Part shown: positions 9,244-17,869 of the stretch, piece by piece | How the letters are laid out: the number at the start of each line of letters is the position of its first letter | Position numbering within the stretch: position 1 is the first letter of the stretch | Assembly: GCA_937941455.1 (NCBI GenBank) | Contig: CALDHM010000068.1 | Coordinates: 1 to 34,198, forward strand | Reading direction: 5' to 3' | From: an uncultured Pirellulaceae bacterium | GTDB lineage: Bacteria > Planctomycetota > Planctomycetia > Pirellulales > Pirellulaceae | Length of the DNA: 34,198 nt | The notes under the pieces: generated by a model | Told to the model about the DNA's origin: nothing | Databases searched by the model: none | What the model saw: the letters and a program-made list of their open reading frames with translations, nothing else | Position numbers and translations under genes: made by a program

Positions 9244-9840
9244 ATGTCCCTAGTCGCCGTCGCCATCACTGTGCTTGCGATCTTGTTTGTCGTGCTGGTG
9301 TTTCTCGTCGGGATCTACAACAGCCTGGTCAAACTGCGCAATCGTTACCAAAACGCATATTCCCAAATCGACGTGCAACTCAAGCGGCGTTATGACCTGA
9401 TTCCCAACCTGGTGGAAATGGTTAAGGGGTACATGAAGCATGAACAAGAAACGCTGCAACGAGTGATCGAAGCCCGCAACATCGCCATTGCCGCCGGGCA
9501 AAAGGCTGCCGCCAATCCTGGTGATCCCAACTCGATGCGGCAATTGGCCAGCGCCGAAAGCCAATTGGGGGGAGCCCTTAGCCGTTTGTTGATGGTGGCC
9601 GAGGCGTATCCCGAACTCAAGGCGAATCAAAACATGATGGCCTTGCAGGAGGAGCTGACTTCGACCGAAAACAAAATTTCGTTCGCCCGCCAAGGGTACA
9701 ACGACGCCGTCACGGAATACAATAACGCTCGCGAAGTTTTTCCTGCGGTGATTTTTGCCGGCATGTTCGGTTTCGGCCCCGCGCAATTGCTTGAAATCGA
9801 AAACCAAAAAGAACGCGAAGCTCCGAAGGTACAATTTTAA
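9244..9840 (+). CDS. lemA: LemA family protein
   Basis: This 198-residue protein has one N-terminal membrane anchor (about residues 4-24) and the signature NSLVKLRNRYQNAYSQIDVQ followed by RRYDLIPNLVEMVKGY, which is diagnostic for LemA. LemA proteins are membrane-anchored helical bundles of poorly known role, often encoded beside an M48 metalloprotease or a TPM-domain protein. Here the M48 gene follows after 125 bases. The frame extends 34 codons upstream, but the Met at 9244 directly precedes the membrane anchor and has GGAG eight bases before it, so I use it. The helical region ends in a charged tail (NQKEREAPKVQF). Confidence 0.9.
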   Translation: MSLVAVAITVLAILFVVLVFLVGIYNSLVKLRNRYQNAYSQIDVQLKRRYDLIPNLVEMVKGYMKHEQETLQRVIEARNIAIAAGQKAAANPGDPNSMRQLASAESQLGGALSRLLMVAEAYPELKANQNMMALQEELTSTENKISFARQGYNDAVTEYNNAREVFPAVIFAGMFGFGPAQLLEIENQKEREAPKVQF

Positions 9841-9847
9841 GAGCCTT

Positions 9848-9902
9848 TCCCAAAACCGTCAGCGGGCGTAAGCCGACCTGTCAGTGAGGGCTCGTTTTGG
9901 GA
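9848..9902. repeat. Intergenic inverted repeat with GCGTAAGC core between lemA and the M48 gene
   Basis: TCCCAAAAC (9848-9856) and GTTTTGGGA (9894-9902) are perfect 9-base arms around a 37-base loop that contains GCGTAAGC (9866-9873). The same core appears at 12005-12012 and, inverted, at 33490-33497. It may attenuate read-through from lemA or be a REP-type repeat. Confidence 0.55.
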
Positions 9903-9965
9903 TCAACTCTCAGTGTGTTCCGTCCGCTGGGCTCTTCTTAGCCGCGAACCGGGGGGTCGAATCAG

Positions 9966-11969
9966 ATGGACTTTTTTGCTAGTCAGGAACTTGCTCGTCG
10001 CAACACCATGCGGCTGATCATTTTGCTGATCTTGTCCGTGATCGTCATCATTGGTTCGGTTTTCTGTCTGGTTTTGTTGGGATTCGCCGCTTTCAATCCC
10101 GATCGCGATGTCCTGAGCGATCCGTTCATCATCGGCCAAGCCCTCCTCTGGTCGACTCTGGGAGTTTCGACCGTGGTCGGCAGCGGGATGATGCTGAAGT
10201 TTATTGAACTTAGTCAGGGGGGCAAGGCGATCGCGGAGCTGGTCGGGGGGCGACGCTTGCTCCCCAACACAGTCCAACCGACCGAGAAAAGGCTGCTCAA
10301 CATCGTGGAAGAAATGGCTCTTGCCGCGGGCATGCCGGTGCCTCCGGTCTATGTACTCGACCGCGAGCCGGGTATCAATGCGTTTGCGGCGGGCCACACG
10401 GTGAACGATGCCATCATCGGCGTCAACCGGGGGACCTTGGAGATCCTGAACCGCGACGAACTCCAAGGGGTCATCGGCCATGAATTCAGCCATATCCTCA
10501 ACGGGGATATGCGGATGAGCCTGCGGATCATCGGATTGCTGCACGGGATCCAGGCGATCGCCTTGATTGGTTACATGCTGATTCGCGCGGTCGGCAATAC
10601 GTCGTATCGATTATCCAGCGATAAAGATAACAAAGGTGACCCGCGCATCCTTCTGCTGGTCGCGGGAATGGCCCTGTTGGCCATCGGGTCCATCGGGCTG
10701 TTCTGTGCTCGGTTGATCAAAGCCTCGATTTCGCGGCAGCGCGAATTTCTCGCCGATGCCTCCAGTGTGCAATTCACACGGAATCCCCAGGGCATCGGCG
10801 GCGCCCTGAAAATGATTGCAGCCCATGCCGACCACTCGCGCGTGAGGTCGGAAAACGCGGAGGCGCTCAGCCATATGTTTTTTGCGGATCGGCTGGGAAA
10901 GATGGCCGCAGGGCTGTTTGCGACCCACCCCCCCCTACGCAAGCGCATCGAACGGGTCGAGCCACGCTTCAATGGCGACTTGACAGAGTATCTGCGGACT
11001 CGTGCCAAGGCGACGATCGGCTACGATGACGAACGTGAAAAATCTCCACCGGCCCCCGAACGCTCCCCCTTCGATCGGTTTACCCCCGAAATCGGAAAAT
11101 TTCCTGGGGTGGGGCCTAAATCGCTGCATGGCGGCTTTCTGAACCCGATGTTGATCATTGCGGCGATCGGCTCTCCGACCGAAGACGATATCGAGTACTC
11201 TCGCGTCGTGATCGGTAACGTTCCTGATCGACTGCTGCGTGCCTGCCATGAGACCTTTTCCGCACGCTGCGTTGTCTTTGCCAGCTTGCTCGATCGCGAC
11301 CCCGGGATTCGCCGTGGGCAAATGGAAATGATTCACCGCAACGAAGGGGAGGAAACCGTGCGGGAGACCGCGGCACTCCTTCCCTATTTGACCGAATCCG
11401 AAGTGCGGTACCGCCTGCCGATTTTCGAAATTCTTCAAGGCACACTCGTCGGCCTCTCCGACAATCAATACCGCCAGTTTCGCAAGACGCTGTCGGAGTT
11501 GATCGCCGCTGATCAATTGATCAATTTGTTCGAATTCTTTTTGCGGCACCATCTGGTGATTCACCTCGATCGGCATTTCGGACATGCGACGGCAAAAGAA
11601 ATCAAATACGAAACTCCCGATCAAGTCGCGGGGGAAATCGGTTATGTCCTTTCCGTGTTGGCGAAAATCGGCCATGAAGCTGACGCCGAATCGCGGGCCG
11701 CCTTCCACGCGGGAATCAGTGGCCTCAAGCTCAGTCCAGCCCCCGAATATCTAGCCGAAGGGCTCAACATCGGGCAACTCGCGCGCGCGATCACGATCCT
11801 GTCGCATGCCAGTCCGCAACTCAAAAAAGATTTTCTCTCGGCCGTCGTCATTGCCATTTCTTATGATCGCCGCGTCACCGTGGAGGAGGCCGAATTGTTT
11901 CGCGCGCTGGCCGAATCCCTCGACTGCCCGGTGCCACCCTTGATGGCGACCCCAGTGGGTGACGCGTAG
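9966..11969 (+). CDS. M48-family membrane metalloprotease with TerB-like C-terminal extension
   Basis: This is a 667-residue zinc peptidase of the HtpX/Ste24 class, acting at the cytoplasmic membrane, probably on misfolded membrane proteins. Membrane segments are at about 16-43 and 58-78, with another pair at about 188-208 and 228-250. The catalytic motif is HEFSH (172-176); the third zinc ligand is likely Glu260 in SRQREFLADA, and ATHPPLRKRIERV (319-331) is the family C-terminal motif. About 340 further residues follow, much longer than HtpX (about 290). They are helical, and the last part (about 560-660) resembles a TerB-like acidic helical domain; that call is tentative. The gene pairs with lemA, a common association. 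Its stop is followed by a hairpin. Confidence 0.88.
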   Translation: MDFFASQELARRNTMRLIILLILSVIVIIGSVFCLVLLGFAAFNPDRDVLSDPFIIGQALLWSTLGVSTVVGSGMMLKFIELSQGGKAIAELVGGRRLLPNTVQPTEKRLLNIVEEMALAAGMPVPPVYVLDREPGINAFAAGHTVNDAIIGVNRGTLEILNRDELQGVIGHEFSHILNGDMRMSLRIIGLLHGIQAIALIGYMLIRAVGNTSYRLSSDKDNKGDPRILLLVAGMALLAIGSIGLFCARLIKASISRQREFLADASSVQFTRNPQGIGGALKMIAAHADHSRVRSENAEALSHMFFADRLGKMAAGLFATHPPLRKRIERVEPRFNGDLTEYLRTRAKATIGYDDEREKSPPAPERSPFDRFTPEIGKFPGVGPKSLHGGFLNPMLIIAAIGSPTEDDIEYSRVVIGNVPDRLLRACHETFSARCVVFASLLDRDPGIRRGQMEMIHRNEGEETVRETAALLPYLTESEVRYRLPIFEILQGTLVGLSDNQYRQFRKTLSELIAADQLINLFEFFLRHHLVIHLDRHFGHATAKEIKYETPDQVAGEIGYVLSVLAKIGHEADAESRAAFHAGISGLKLSPAPEYLAEGLNIGQLARAITILSHASPQLKKDFLSAVVIAISYDRRVTVEEAELFRALAESLDCPVPPLMATPVGDA

Positions 11970-11998
11970 ACTCGCTCCCAACCTCGCGAACGCCGCAA

Positions 11999-12028
11999 CC
12001 CGAAGCGTAAGCGAGGGCGCGCTTCGGG
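11999..12028. repeat. REP-like hairpin / possible bidirectional terminator
   Basis: CCCGAAGCG (11999-12007) and CGCTTCGGG (12020-12028) form a perfect 9-bp stem with a 12-base loop. The left arm and loop together read CCCGAAGCGTAAGCGAGGG. From memory, GCGTAAGCGAGGG is a recurrent intergenic motif in Rhodopirellula-type genomes. It lies between the convergent M48 and ispE genes, where it could stop transcription from both sides. Confidence 0.6.
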
Positions 12029-12167
12029 ATAGGCCCTCAAGCGGTTCGCCGCAAAACGCCCCCGCGGATTCGATTTCCAGTTCGCGAATCAATAACCTGC
12101 CAAAACAAGGAATTCCCAAATTGTGAAACGTTCCCACGGTTTCAACGTCCAGTTCGCGGCATGCTCC

Positions 12168-13049
12168 TCAATCCACGGTTTGGCAAACGCTGAAACGGCA
12201 GTCGGGAAACTCGGCCGCAAGCCGGTTGGATGCGACTTGAGCGTGCGACTGGCTGGCGAATATTCCGAAATAGCACGAACCCGAGCCAGTCATCTGCGCC
12301 GCGACGGCTCCGGTGTCCAGTAACCCGCGCTGGATTTCGGCGAACCATGGGGACTGCTGGCGAGCGATTTCCTCGAAGCGGTTGAACAAGTGGATGTTCG
12401 AAAAAGGAGGTTGCGCGAATTTTAGTGCTTCCAGCAGACGTTCGGGGGATCGCGGCTGCTCGGGCAATTGCAACGCGGCGAACATCGCGGCTGTACTGAG
12501 CCCGAACGGCGGCATCACCAGCAGCAACGGCATGCTGGTCGCGATGGAGATCGGCTCCACGATTTCCCCGCGGCCGCGGCAGACCGAGGTACCAGGGGAC
12601 AAGAAAAAAGCGATATCGCTTCCCAGACTGGTGGCGATATCCACCAGTTCATTGGGAGTCAGTCCGAGTTCCCAGAGTTCGTTGGCCACGCTCAGCGCGG
12701 TCGCCGCATTGCTCGAGGCCCCCCCCAAACCTGCCTGGATGGGGATCCGTTTGATAAGGTCGACGCGCATGCCTAGGGGGCAGCCGGTACGGTGCCGTAG
12801 GTGGGCGAGCGCGCGGTAGATCAGGTTATGCTCCGCTGCCGGCATCGCCTGGGCGTCGCTTGCCGACTCGATGGTCTGGTTCAGTTCGAGACGGCTGTCG
12901 AGTACTGTGAAGGACAAATGGTCGGCCAGCGAGACACGGGACATTACCGTGACCAGTTCGTGGTAACCATCCTCACGTCGCCGCAGGACTTCGAGAAACA
13001 AGTTGATTTTTCCGGGTGATTCAACGGTCCGGGTTTTTGCTATAGTCAT
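12168..13049 (-). CDS. ispE: 4-diphosphocytidyl-2-C-methyl-D-erythritol kinase
   Basis: This GHMP-family kinase phosphorylates CDP-methylerythritol in the non-mevalonate (MEP) isoprenoid pathway, in the cytosol. The 293-residue protein shows SPGKINLFLEV (11-21) with the substrate-binding Lys and Asn, DGYHEL after it, and the GHMP ATP loop GLGGASSNAA (107-116). All are standard for IspE. The frame extends 39 residues upstream without homology-like sequence. The Met at 13049 (MTIAKTRTVESPGKINL) gives a normal N-terminus, though its ribosome site is weak. It diverges from the DUF368 gene over 92 bases. A tract of eight G on its coding strand (12719-12726) encodes the Gly-Gly of the ATP loop. Confidence 0.92.
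   Translation of the reverse strand: MTIAKTRTVESPGKINLFLEVLRRREDGYHELVTVMSRVSLADHLSFTVLDSRLELNQTIESASDAQAMPAAEHNLIYRALAHLRHRTGCPLGMRVDLIKRIPIQAGLGGASSNAATALSVANELWELGLTPNELVDIATSLGSDIAFFLSPGTSVCRGRGEIVEPISIATSMPLLLVMPPFGLSTAAMFAALQLPEQPRSPERLLEALKFAQPPFSNIHLFNRFEEIARQQSPWFAEIQRGLLDTGAVAAQMTGSGSCYFGIFASQSHAQVASNRLAAEFPDCRFSVCQTVD
13038..13046 (+). promoter_or_regulatory. Possible extended -10 promoter for the DUF368 gene
   Basis: TGCTATAGT on the plus strand is a five-of-six -10 hexamer with the TG extension, lying just inside the first codons of ispE on the other strand and about 95 bases before the DUF368 start. No good -35 is seen. Confidence 0.3.
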
Positions 13050-13141
13050 CAGAATCTTGCCCGGGCTCCGGCAACTAATCAAGTCAACAACCCATCGATC
13101 GTCTCCCAGCGCGACCGCGTTTGGCCGAGGAGAATAACAGC

Positions 13142-14059
13142 ATGGACGAACACAATCGACCTTCATCGCCCATCCTAACCTGGATGAAGGGCTTTGGCAT
13201 GGGTGCCGCCGATATCGTTCCTGGATTTTCGGGAGGAACGGTGGCCTTGCTGACCGGCATTTACCAGCGCTTGGTCACAGCCATCAGCCGATTCGATTGG
13301 GAACTGTTCCGCCTCTTAAAATCTCGAGATTGGCGCGGGGCGACACGGCATGTTGACTTTGGCTTTTTGTTGACGCTCGGGATCGGACTGGCCTGCGGTT
13401 TCCTGGTATCGATGTTGACGATCCATCGCCTCCTGAAATGGCCGGTGACCAGTCCGTATGTACTGGCGGCATTTATCGGACTGATCCTGGGCAGCAGCCA
13501 TTTCGTGCTGGAATCGATTCGCCGCATCAAACGATTGCATGTCGGCGATTGGCTGCTGGTGGCTGTTGGTGCGGCCGCGGCGGCAGAGGTTTCCCTGCTG
13601 ACCGCGCGGCTCGTTGAGGAACCGCCGCTGTGGTTCATTTTCTTGGCCGCAACGATCGCCATTTGTGCAATGATCTTGCCGGGAATCAGCGGTGCCATGA
13701 TGTTGATGGTCTTGGGTGTGTACCAGTACTTGTTGGGGATCGGACACAAGGTGATCCATCGGGAGGAACTCGGCCACAGCCTGCTGGTCTGCCTCGTTTT
13801 TTTGCTGGGCTGTGTGGTCGGGCTCCTGGCGTTTTCGAAGCTGCTCCGTTGGCTGTTCGCCACGCGACCCGCGCCGACGTTATGCCTGATGTTTGGCTTG
13901 ATGCTTGGCTCGGTCGTCCGTCTGTGGCCTTATCAAGCTGTCGGCGAACAAATCCCTGATCCCTCGGCGATCGGCCTTGTGGTTGTCGCCGTGCTGGCGG
14001 CCGCAGTCTTGATCGTGGTCACGCGTTACGCGGGCCAGTCGCGGCGGAGCAAGGGTTGA
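13142..14059 (+). CDS. DUF368 membrane protein, polyprenyl-phosphate translocase family (PopT-like)
   Basis: This 305-residue integral membrane protein has eight or so hydrophobic segments. The DUF368 signature GAADIVPGFSGGT occurs at 21-33, and its internal-repeat counterpart ILPGISGAMM lies at about 178-187. The inverted-repeat pair of xPGxSG re-entrant motifs is typical of the family. DUF368 proteins have recently been shown to return undecaprenyl phosphate across the cytoplasmic membrane (PopT), so the protein probably recycles the lipid carrier for cell-wall or surface polymer synthesis. The ATG at 13142 has GAGGAG ten bases upstream and is preferred over a TTG seven codons earlier. The divergent neighbour ispE makes isoprenoid precursors, which fits the substrate chemistry. 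Confidence 0.88.
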   Translation: MDEHNRPSSPILTWMKGFGMGAADIVPGFSGGTVALLTGIYQRLVTAISRFDWELFRLLKSRDWRGATRHVDFGFLLTLGIGLACGFLVSMLTIHRLLKWPVTSPYVLAAFIGLILGSSHFVLESIRRIKRLHVGDWLLVAVGAAAAAEVSLLTARLVEEPPLWFIFLAATIAICAMILPGISGAMMLMVLGVYQYLLGIGHKVIHREELGHSLLVCLVFLLGCVVGLLAFSKLLRWLFATRPAPTLCLMFGLMLGSVVRLWPYQAVGEQIPDPSAIGLVVVAVLAAAVLIVVTRYAGQSRRSKG

Positions 14060-14120
14060 ATCGACGCTCGACTTCAGCAAGCGAATCGCGCGGTGTCCTG
14101 CTAGCGCGGCAACCTTTGAC

Positions 14121-14142
14121 GCGAGCAACTGAATTCGCTCGC
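14121..14142. terminator. Short hairpin between convergent genes
   Basis: GCGAGC (14121-14126) pairs with GCTCGC (14137-14142) around a 10-base loop in the 118-base gap between the DUF368 gene and the convergent Mur ligase gene. It has no T-run, so its role as a terminator is only positional inference. Confidence 0.3.
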
Positions 14143-14177
14143 AACGAATGAAGGCAGCGTCCGCAGCGAGTCTTTCA

Positions 14178-15722
14178 TCAGCTTTCGCCGCGGTAATCAG
14201 TCAAGCGAAAGATTGATTTTTGTGGAGCGGGGAGTGCAGCCCCGAAACTGCGACGTTCGCGCAACCAGGTCTCGCAGACGGTGCGATCATCGACCAATTC
14301 TCGCGTTGCCGAGGCCGATGGGTAGCGGCGTTCGCCGTTCCCAAGGATCAGGACGCTGCCGCCAGCCGGTGCTTGATCGAGCAGCCACTCGATCGCCCGG
14401 AAGCGATTGAGGATCGTCTGCACTTTGGTGGGATCGGCGATGCCGTCGATGACGCGATGGAACGGCTCGTAGTTGGGTGGACAAGTCCCGTCGGGGGGGG
14501 CCAGGAGGATCCTATCGGCCGTCTTGCTCAGGACTTCTCCGATTCGCCGAGCCTCTGTCGTATTCATGTCGGGAGGGACGGAGGCGAGAACCCACAGTGG
14601 TCCCCGCGCGTGTTGCCGTACGGCGTGAATGGCCGTTGCGACCGGAGTCGACCGCCGCGCGGCATCGATGATGACGCGCGCGTCGCCGTGCGTGGGAATC
14701 GGTTCGAGGCGACCGACAATTTGCCCGACGGATTCGAGCCCCTTGGCGATTTCCGTAAGTTCGCACCCCAAGGCCAACCCGACGGTCGTGGCTGCGAGGC
14801 AGTTGTAGACATGTTGCAGGCCGATCATGGGGGTGGTTACGACGATAGTTTCATGACCGGCGGTAATTAAAAAGGTTTGCTCGCAGGGAGTCCGCTCGAT
14901 CAATTTCGCGGTGACTTCAGCCGCCTGGTTGATGCCAAAGGTGAGCGCGGGTACTTGGAGGGTATCCAGTAACCTTTGCGATAGGGGATCGTCAGCGTTC
15001 AGGATGGCCATCCCGTGCGGCTTGAGATAATCCAAGGAGCGAGCTTGTATTTGCCGATAGGTTTCGTCGTTGCGCTCGAAGTTCGATTCATCGCGGCGGA
15101 TATTGGTCAGGACCAGAATGTCGAAGGCCATAGCGTGCAGTTGTCGCTCGGCCAGCATCTGTGTTCCGATCTCCAGCACGCAGTGGCTGGAGTGATCGAG
15201 CACGGCATCGACGAGCCATCTGGCGATGCGCGGTGCCGATTCTTGATGAGGCGACTGTGCTGGGCGAGCGGCTGCTTCGGCGGTATGGTCGAGCGATGTC
15301 GACTTGGCGACGTGGCCTCCCGCAACTTCGATCACTCGCGAAATGAGTTCGCAGGTGACGGTCTTGCCATCGGAGCCGGCGACGCCGATCGTCGTCAGGA
15401 GCCCGGCCGGGTGACCGGCGAGGGCTTGGCAGATTTCGGCCAAGGCGCGGCGGCTGTCATCGACGATGAATTGAGGAATATCAACGGCCAGCAGTCGTTC
15501 GGTGACGATCCCGATGGCCCCTTTTTCGACAGCATCCAGGGCGTGGTCGTGGCCATCGTCGTCGGCCGACACAATGGCCACGAACAGGTCGCCGGCTTGG
15601 CAATGCGCGACGTCACCGGCACAGGAACAGATCAGCAGATCCTCCGACTTGTAGGGTACAGCATCGGGCAGGATCGATATCAGGGACAACCCGCGGAGGG
15701 CGGGCGATGGAACGGAATTCAT
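14178..15722 (-). CDS. Divergent Mur ligase (MurE-like), substrate uncertain
   Basis: This 514-residue protein has the three-domain Mur ligase layout. An N-terminal substrate domain is followed by the ATP loop GVAGSDGKTVT (113-123; MurE usually has GTNGKTT). The central block is VLTNIRRDESNFERNDETYRQI-type sequence (from 204) leading to ILNADDP, then NCLAA, and VGRLEPI (336-342) where MurE has PGRxE. The usual DYAHTPD block is replaced by IDAARRSTP (352-360), and I see no DNPR motif for diaminopimelate. Near the end LGNGERRY (460-467) replaces the GKGHE region. It therefore probably adenylates or phosphorylates an acyl substrate, but may not be the housekeeping MurE. The start follows AAGGAGG at ideal spacing; an upstream extension of 34 residues lacks such support. 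It appears monocistronic. Confidence 0.78.
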   Translation of the reverse strand: MNSVPSPALRGLSLISILPDAVPYKSEDLLICSCAGDVAHCQAGDLFVAIVSADDDGHDHALDAVEKGAIGIVTERLLAVDIPQFIVDDSRRALAEICQALAGHPAGLLTTIGVAGSDGKTVTCELISRVIEVAGGHVAKSTSLDHTAEAAARPAQSPHQESAPRIARWLVDAVLDHSSHCVLEIGTQMLAERQLHAMAFDILVLTNIRRDESNFERNDETYRQIQARSLDYLKPHGMAILNADDPLSQRLLDTLQVPALTFGINQAAEVTAKLIERTPCEQTFLITAGHETIVVTTPMIGLQHVYNCLAATTVGLALGCELTEIAKGLESVGQIVGRLEPIPTHGDARVIIDAARRSTPVATAIHAVRQHARGPLWVLASVPPDMNTTEARRIGEVLSKTADRILLAPPDGTCPPNYEPFHRVIDGIADPTKVQTILNRFRAIEWLLDQAPAGGSVLILGNGERRYPSASATRELVDDRTVCETWLRERRSFGAALPAPQKSIFRLTDYRGES

Positions 15723-16269
15723 GAGGCCTCCTTGCCTGACTGTCGCTGGGGTGGGAGTCGCGGTCGTTGTCCCGATCCAGCGAATGATGTTTGCTCGGTA
15801 CCTTCCATGGCTACCGATGTTCATCGTTGCGGCATGATTGTCGCCTTCGCCCTCGAACTGTCAAGACGAAACCGCGAGCCGCATTCGGGACGCAAGCAAG
15901 AGCTGCACCGAATCGCCTTAGCATTCGTTCTCGCGCAAGCAACTCAGCCGACGACCGCCGGGCACGCCCGGTAGCTTTTCCTGCCAGCAATTCTGAAAAT
16001 CCAGCGAATCCAGAAAAAATTGGTCTAAAGCAATTTGTTTTGTATCGTATAAAATGCGGCTCGGAAATTGGATAGTCCACATGTGCGGCGAACGAATGAT
16101 CGAATTCGATCGCCGTATGTCCAGTGGGGCTTCAGTGGGTTACAGCCATTTGCCCCGGCGCTGGCAACGCGGCGTTGCGGCCCGAGTCAGGTAACCCGGC
16201 GAGATCTGATCCATCAGCGGCGTGGGATAGCAAACTTTCTCAGCGATTTCCTGTAGGAGCGAAGCGAAA
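15723..16269. other. Divergent intergenic region
   Basis: This 547-base stretch lies between the leftward Mur ligase gene and the rightward EIIA-HTH gene. Small frames on both strands are compositionally poor. The only promoter-like sequence is an A/T-rich patch, GTATAAAAT at 16047-16055, on the plus strand, without a clear -35. I see no RNA gene or repeat. Confidence 0.5.
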
Positions 16270-16980
16270 TTGGCAGACGGTTATTTCGATATCGAATCCT
16301 TGGCGAAGTATTTGCATTTGACCCCCGAGCGTATTCGCAAGATGGCGGAGCGGGAGCAGTTGCCGGGTCAACGGGTTGCTGGCGAATGGCGCTTTCCCAA
16401 GACCGAAATTTTCCATTGGTTCGAGCAGCGTATCGGCTTGGCCGATGAGCCTGAGGTCAAGCGGTTCGAGGAGGTTTTACAAGCTCAGCACACAGCGGCA
16501 ACCGGTGATGCCTTGTCGATCAAAAGCTTGATGACCCCCGACGTGATCTGGTTGGACTGCCCATGTCGATCCAAGCCGTCGTTGATTCGCGAATTCTGCC
16601 AGCGGGTGGCGGACTTGGGCCACATTTGGGATGCGGAGAAAATGGTTGCGGCCATTCAAGCCCGGGAACAGCTCCATTCCACCGCATTGGAAAGCGGAGT
16701 CGCCCTGCTCCATCCGCGGCGTCCCCAAGCCGACAATTTGAACGAGCCCTTTTTGGCGTTGGCCCGTACGCCATCGGGGATTCCCTTCGACGGACCGCGC
16801 GGGATTTTGACCGATTTGTTTTTTTTGATCGCGTCCGACTCGGAAGCTTTCCATTTGCAACTCCTGGCGCGAGTGACCCGAATTCTCAGTCAGCCGGAAG
16901 TGATTGGTAGTCTGCGAGCCGCTCCGAACGCCGGCGCGATCCTCGACATACTACTGGCCGCTGAAGAGCTTGTTGTTTAA
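16270..16980 (+). CDS. Excisionase-type HTH fused to a PTS EIIA (fructose/nitrogen-type) domain
   Basis: The 236-residue protein starts at TTG after TAGGAG. Residues about 5-52 form an excisionase/MerR-like helix-turn-helix (YFDIESLAKYLHLTPERIRKMA, then GEWRFPKTEIFHWFEQ). Residues about 82-230 match PTS EIIA type 2, with REQLHSTALESGVALLHP carrying the phosphorylatable His (His148), where family members usually have ALPH. No HPr, EI, EIIB or EIIC genes are nearby. I infer a regulator whose DNA or protein contacts respond to phosphorylation or a metabolite, not a sugar transporter subunit. The pseudo-receiver gene follows after 25 bases and lnt after that, so all three are probably co-transcribed. 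Confidence 0.8.
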   Translation: MADGYFDIESLAKYLHLTPERIRKMAEREQLPGQRVAGEWRFPKTEIFHWFEQRIGLADEPEVKRFEEVLQAQHTAATGDALSIKSLMTPDVIWLDCPCRSKPSLIREFCQRVADLGHIWDAEKMVAAIQAREQLHSTALESGVALLHPRRPQADNLNEPFLALARTPSGIPFDGPRGILTDLFFLIASDSEAFHLQLLARVTRILSQPEVIGSLRAAPNAGAILDILLAAEELVV

Positions 16981-17005
16981 CCCTCAAGAGAAAGGTAGGG
17001 AGACC

Positions 17006-17869
17006 ATGGCAGCCGATCGAATACTCGTCACAGGGCAATTTTGGGAACGCGACTTTGCCGATCTCGTCCACGGCATCGGCAGCACTGCGGTGTTTCTGAC
17101 CTGCCAGCGGATTGAACGGATGGAGTCGCTCGATCAACAGGTCAGTTTGGTGCTGATCGCTCAAGCTGGACGACAAACGATCTCGCAGGCTTTGGTCGAT
17201 CGCATCCGCAACTTGGTGGGGCCGGACGTGCCGATCATCAACCTGCTCGGCAGTTGGTGCGAAGGGCATTTCCGCTCGGGCCAGCCCCTTACGAAGGTCT
17301 TGCCCCTATACTGGCATCAATGGACTGGCGGAGTGGCACAGCTCATCAGCCTCGCGAAGCAACAAGATCCTGTGCGGCAACCTCCGACTCGGCTGCTGGG
17401 CCAAACCGCGGTCGGCGTCAGCGCGCTCAGTCACGCCCAGGCCGACTCCCTCATCGATGCTTTGCGGTTTTGGGGTGCCGATGGTGTCTGGCTCGAGGAA
17501 CGGGAATGGCAAGCCCAAACGGTTGCACCGCTCCGCGCGATCATCGTCGACGCGGACTCCTGCTCTGCAAGTTTACAGCAGCGCCTGGCTCATCTCCGCG
17601 AGCAACATGCCGCCGTCCCGCTGTTGATCTTGCTGAATTTTCCCAGAAAGGAAGATGTGCTTGAATTGCAAGGGGAGCCGCAAGTCGTTTCGGTGGCCTC
17701 CAAGCCATTCGATCTGGCACAACTGGGCCGCTTTCTCGGTTGCGTCACTGGAGTCCAACTCGTGAGCGAACCGGTGGTGAAACCAGGTCCGACAAGTCTG
17801 CGGCATCGACCGCTGTCGTCCGCTTCCGATCCCGCGCTGCCACCGACCGCCGCCGTTTGGGAAACATGA
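17006..17869 (+). CDS. Conserved-looking protein with two degenerate receiver-like domains
   Basis: The 287-residue product (ATG at 17006 after GGTAGGGAG) seems to hold two alpha/beta domains. The first (1-110) reads ILVTGQFWERDF, then VSLVLIAQAG, then VPIINLLGSWCEGHFRSG and YWHQW, a pattern I associate with planctomycete hypothetical proteins. The second (about 130-245) ends with SVASKPFDLAQLGRFL, the Lys-Pro-Phe/Asp-Leu turn typical of response-regulator receivers; LRAIIVDAD resembles the beta strand with an Asp. Clear phospho-acceptor geometry is not evident, so it is probably a pseudo-receiver or signalling protein. The C-terminus is a disordered, Pro/Ser-rich tail. Its TGA overlaps the lnt ATG as ATGA. 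Role unknown. Confidence 0.7.
   Translation: MAADRILVTGQFWERDFADLVHGIGSTAVFLTCQRIERMESLDQQVSLVLIAQAGRQTISQALVDRIRNLVGPDVPIINLLGSWCEGHFRSGQPLTKVLPLYWHQWTGGVAQLISLAKQQDPVRQPPTRLLGQTAVGVSALSHAQADSLIDALRFWGADGVWLEEREWQAQTVAPLRAIIVDADSCSASLQQRLAHLREQHAAVPLLILLNFPRKEDVLELQGEPQVVSVASKPFDLAQLGRFLGCVTGVQLVSEPVVKPGPTSLRHRPLSSASDPALPPTAAVWET

Noticed and set aside
15723-15824. Upstream extension of the Mur ligase by 34 residues
   Set aside because: The internal Met at 15722 has an AAGGAGG site at ideal spacing; the extension has none.
16270-16980. Sugar phosphotransferase transport component
   Set aside because: No HPr, EI, EIIB or EIIC gene is nearby and the EIIA domain is fused to a DNA-binding domain, so a regulatory role is more likely.
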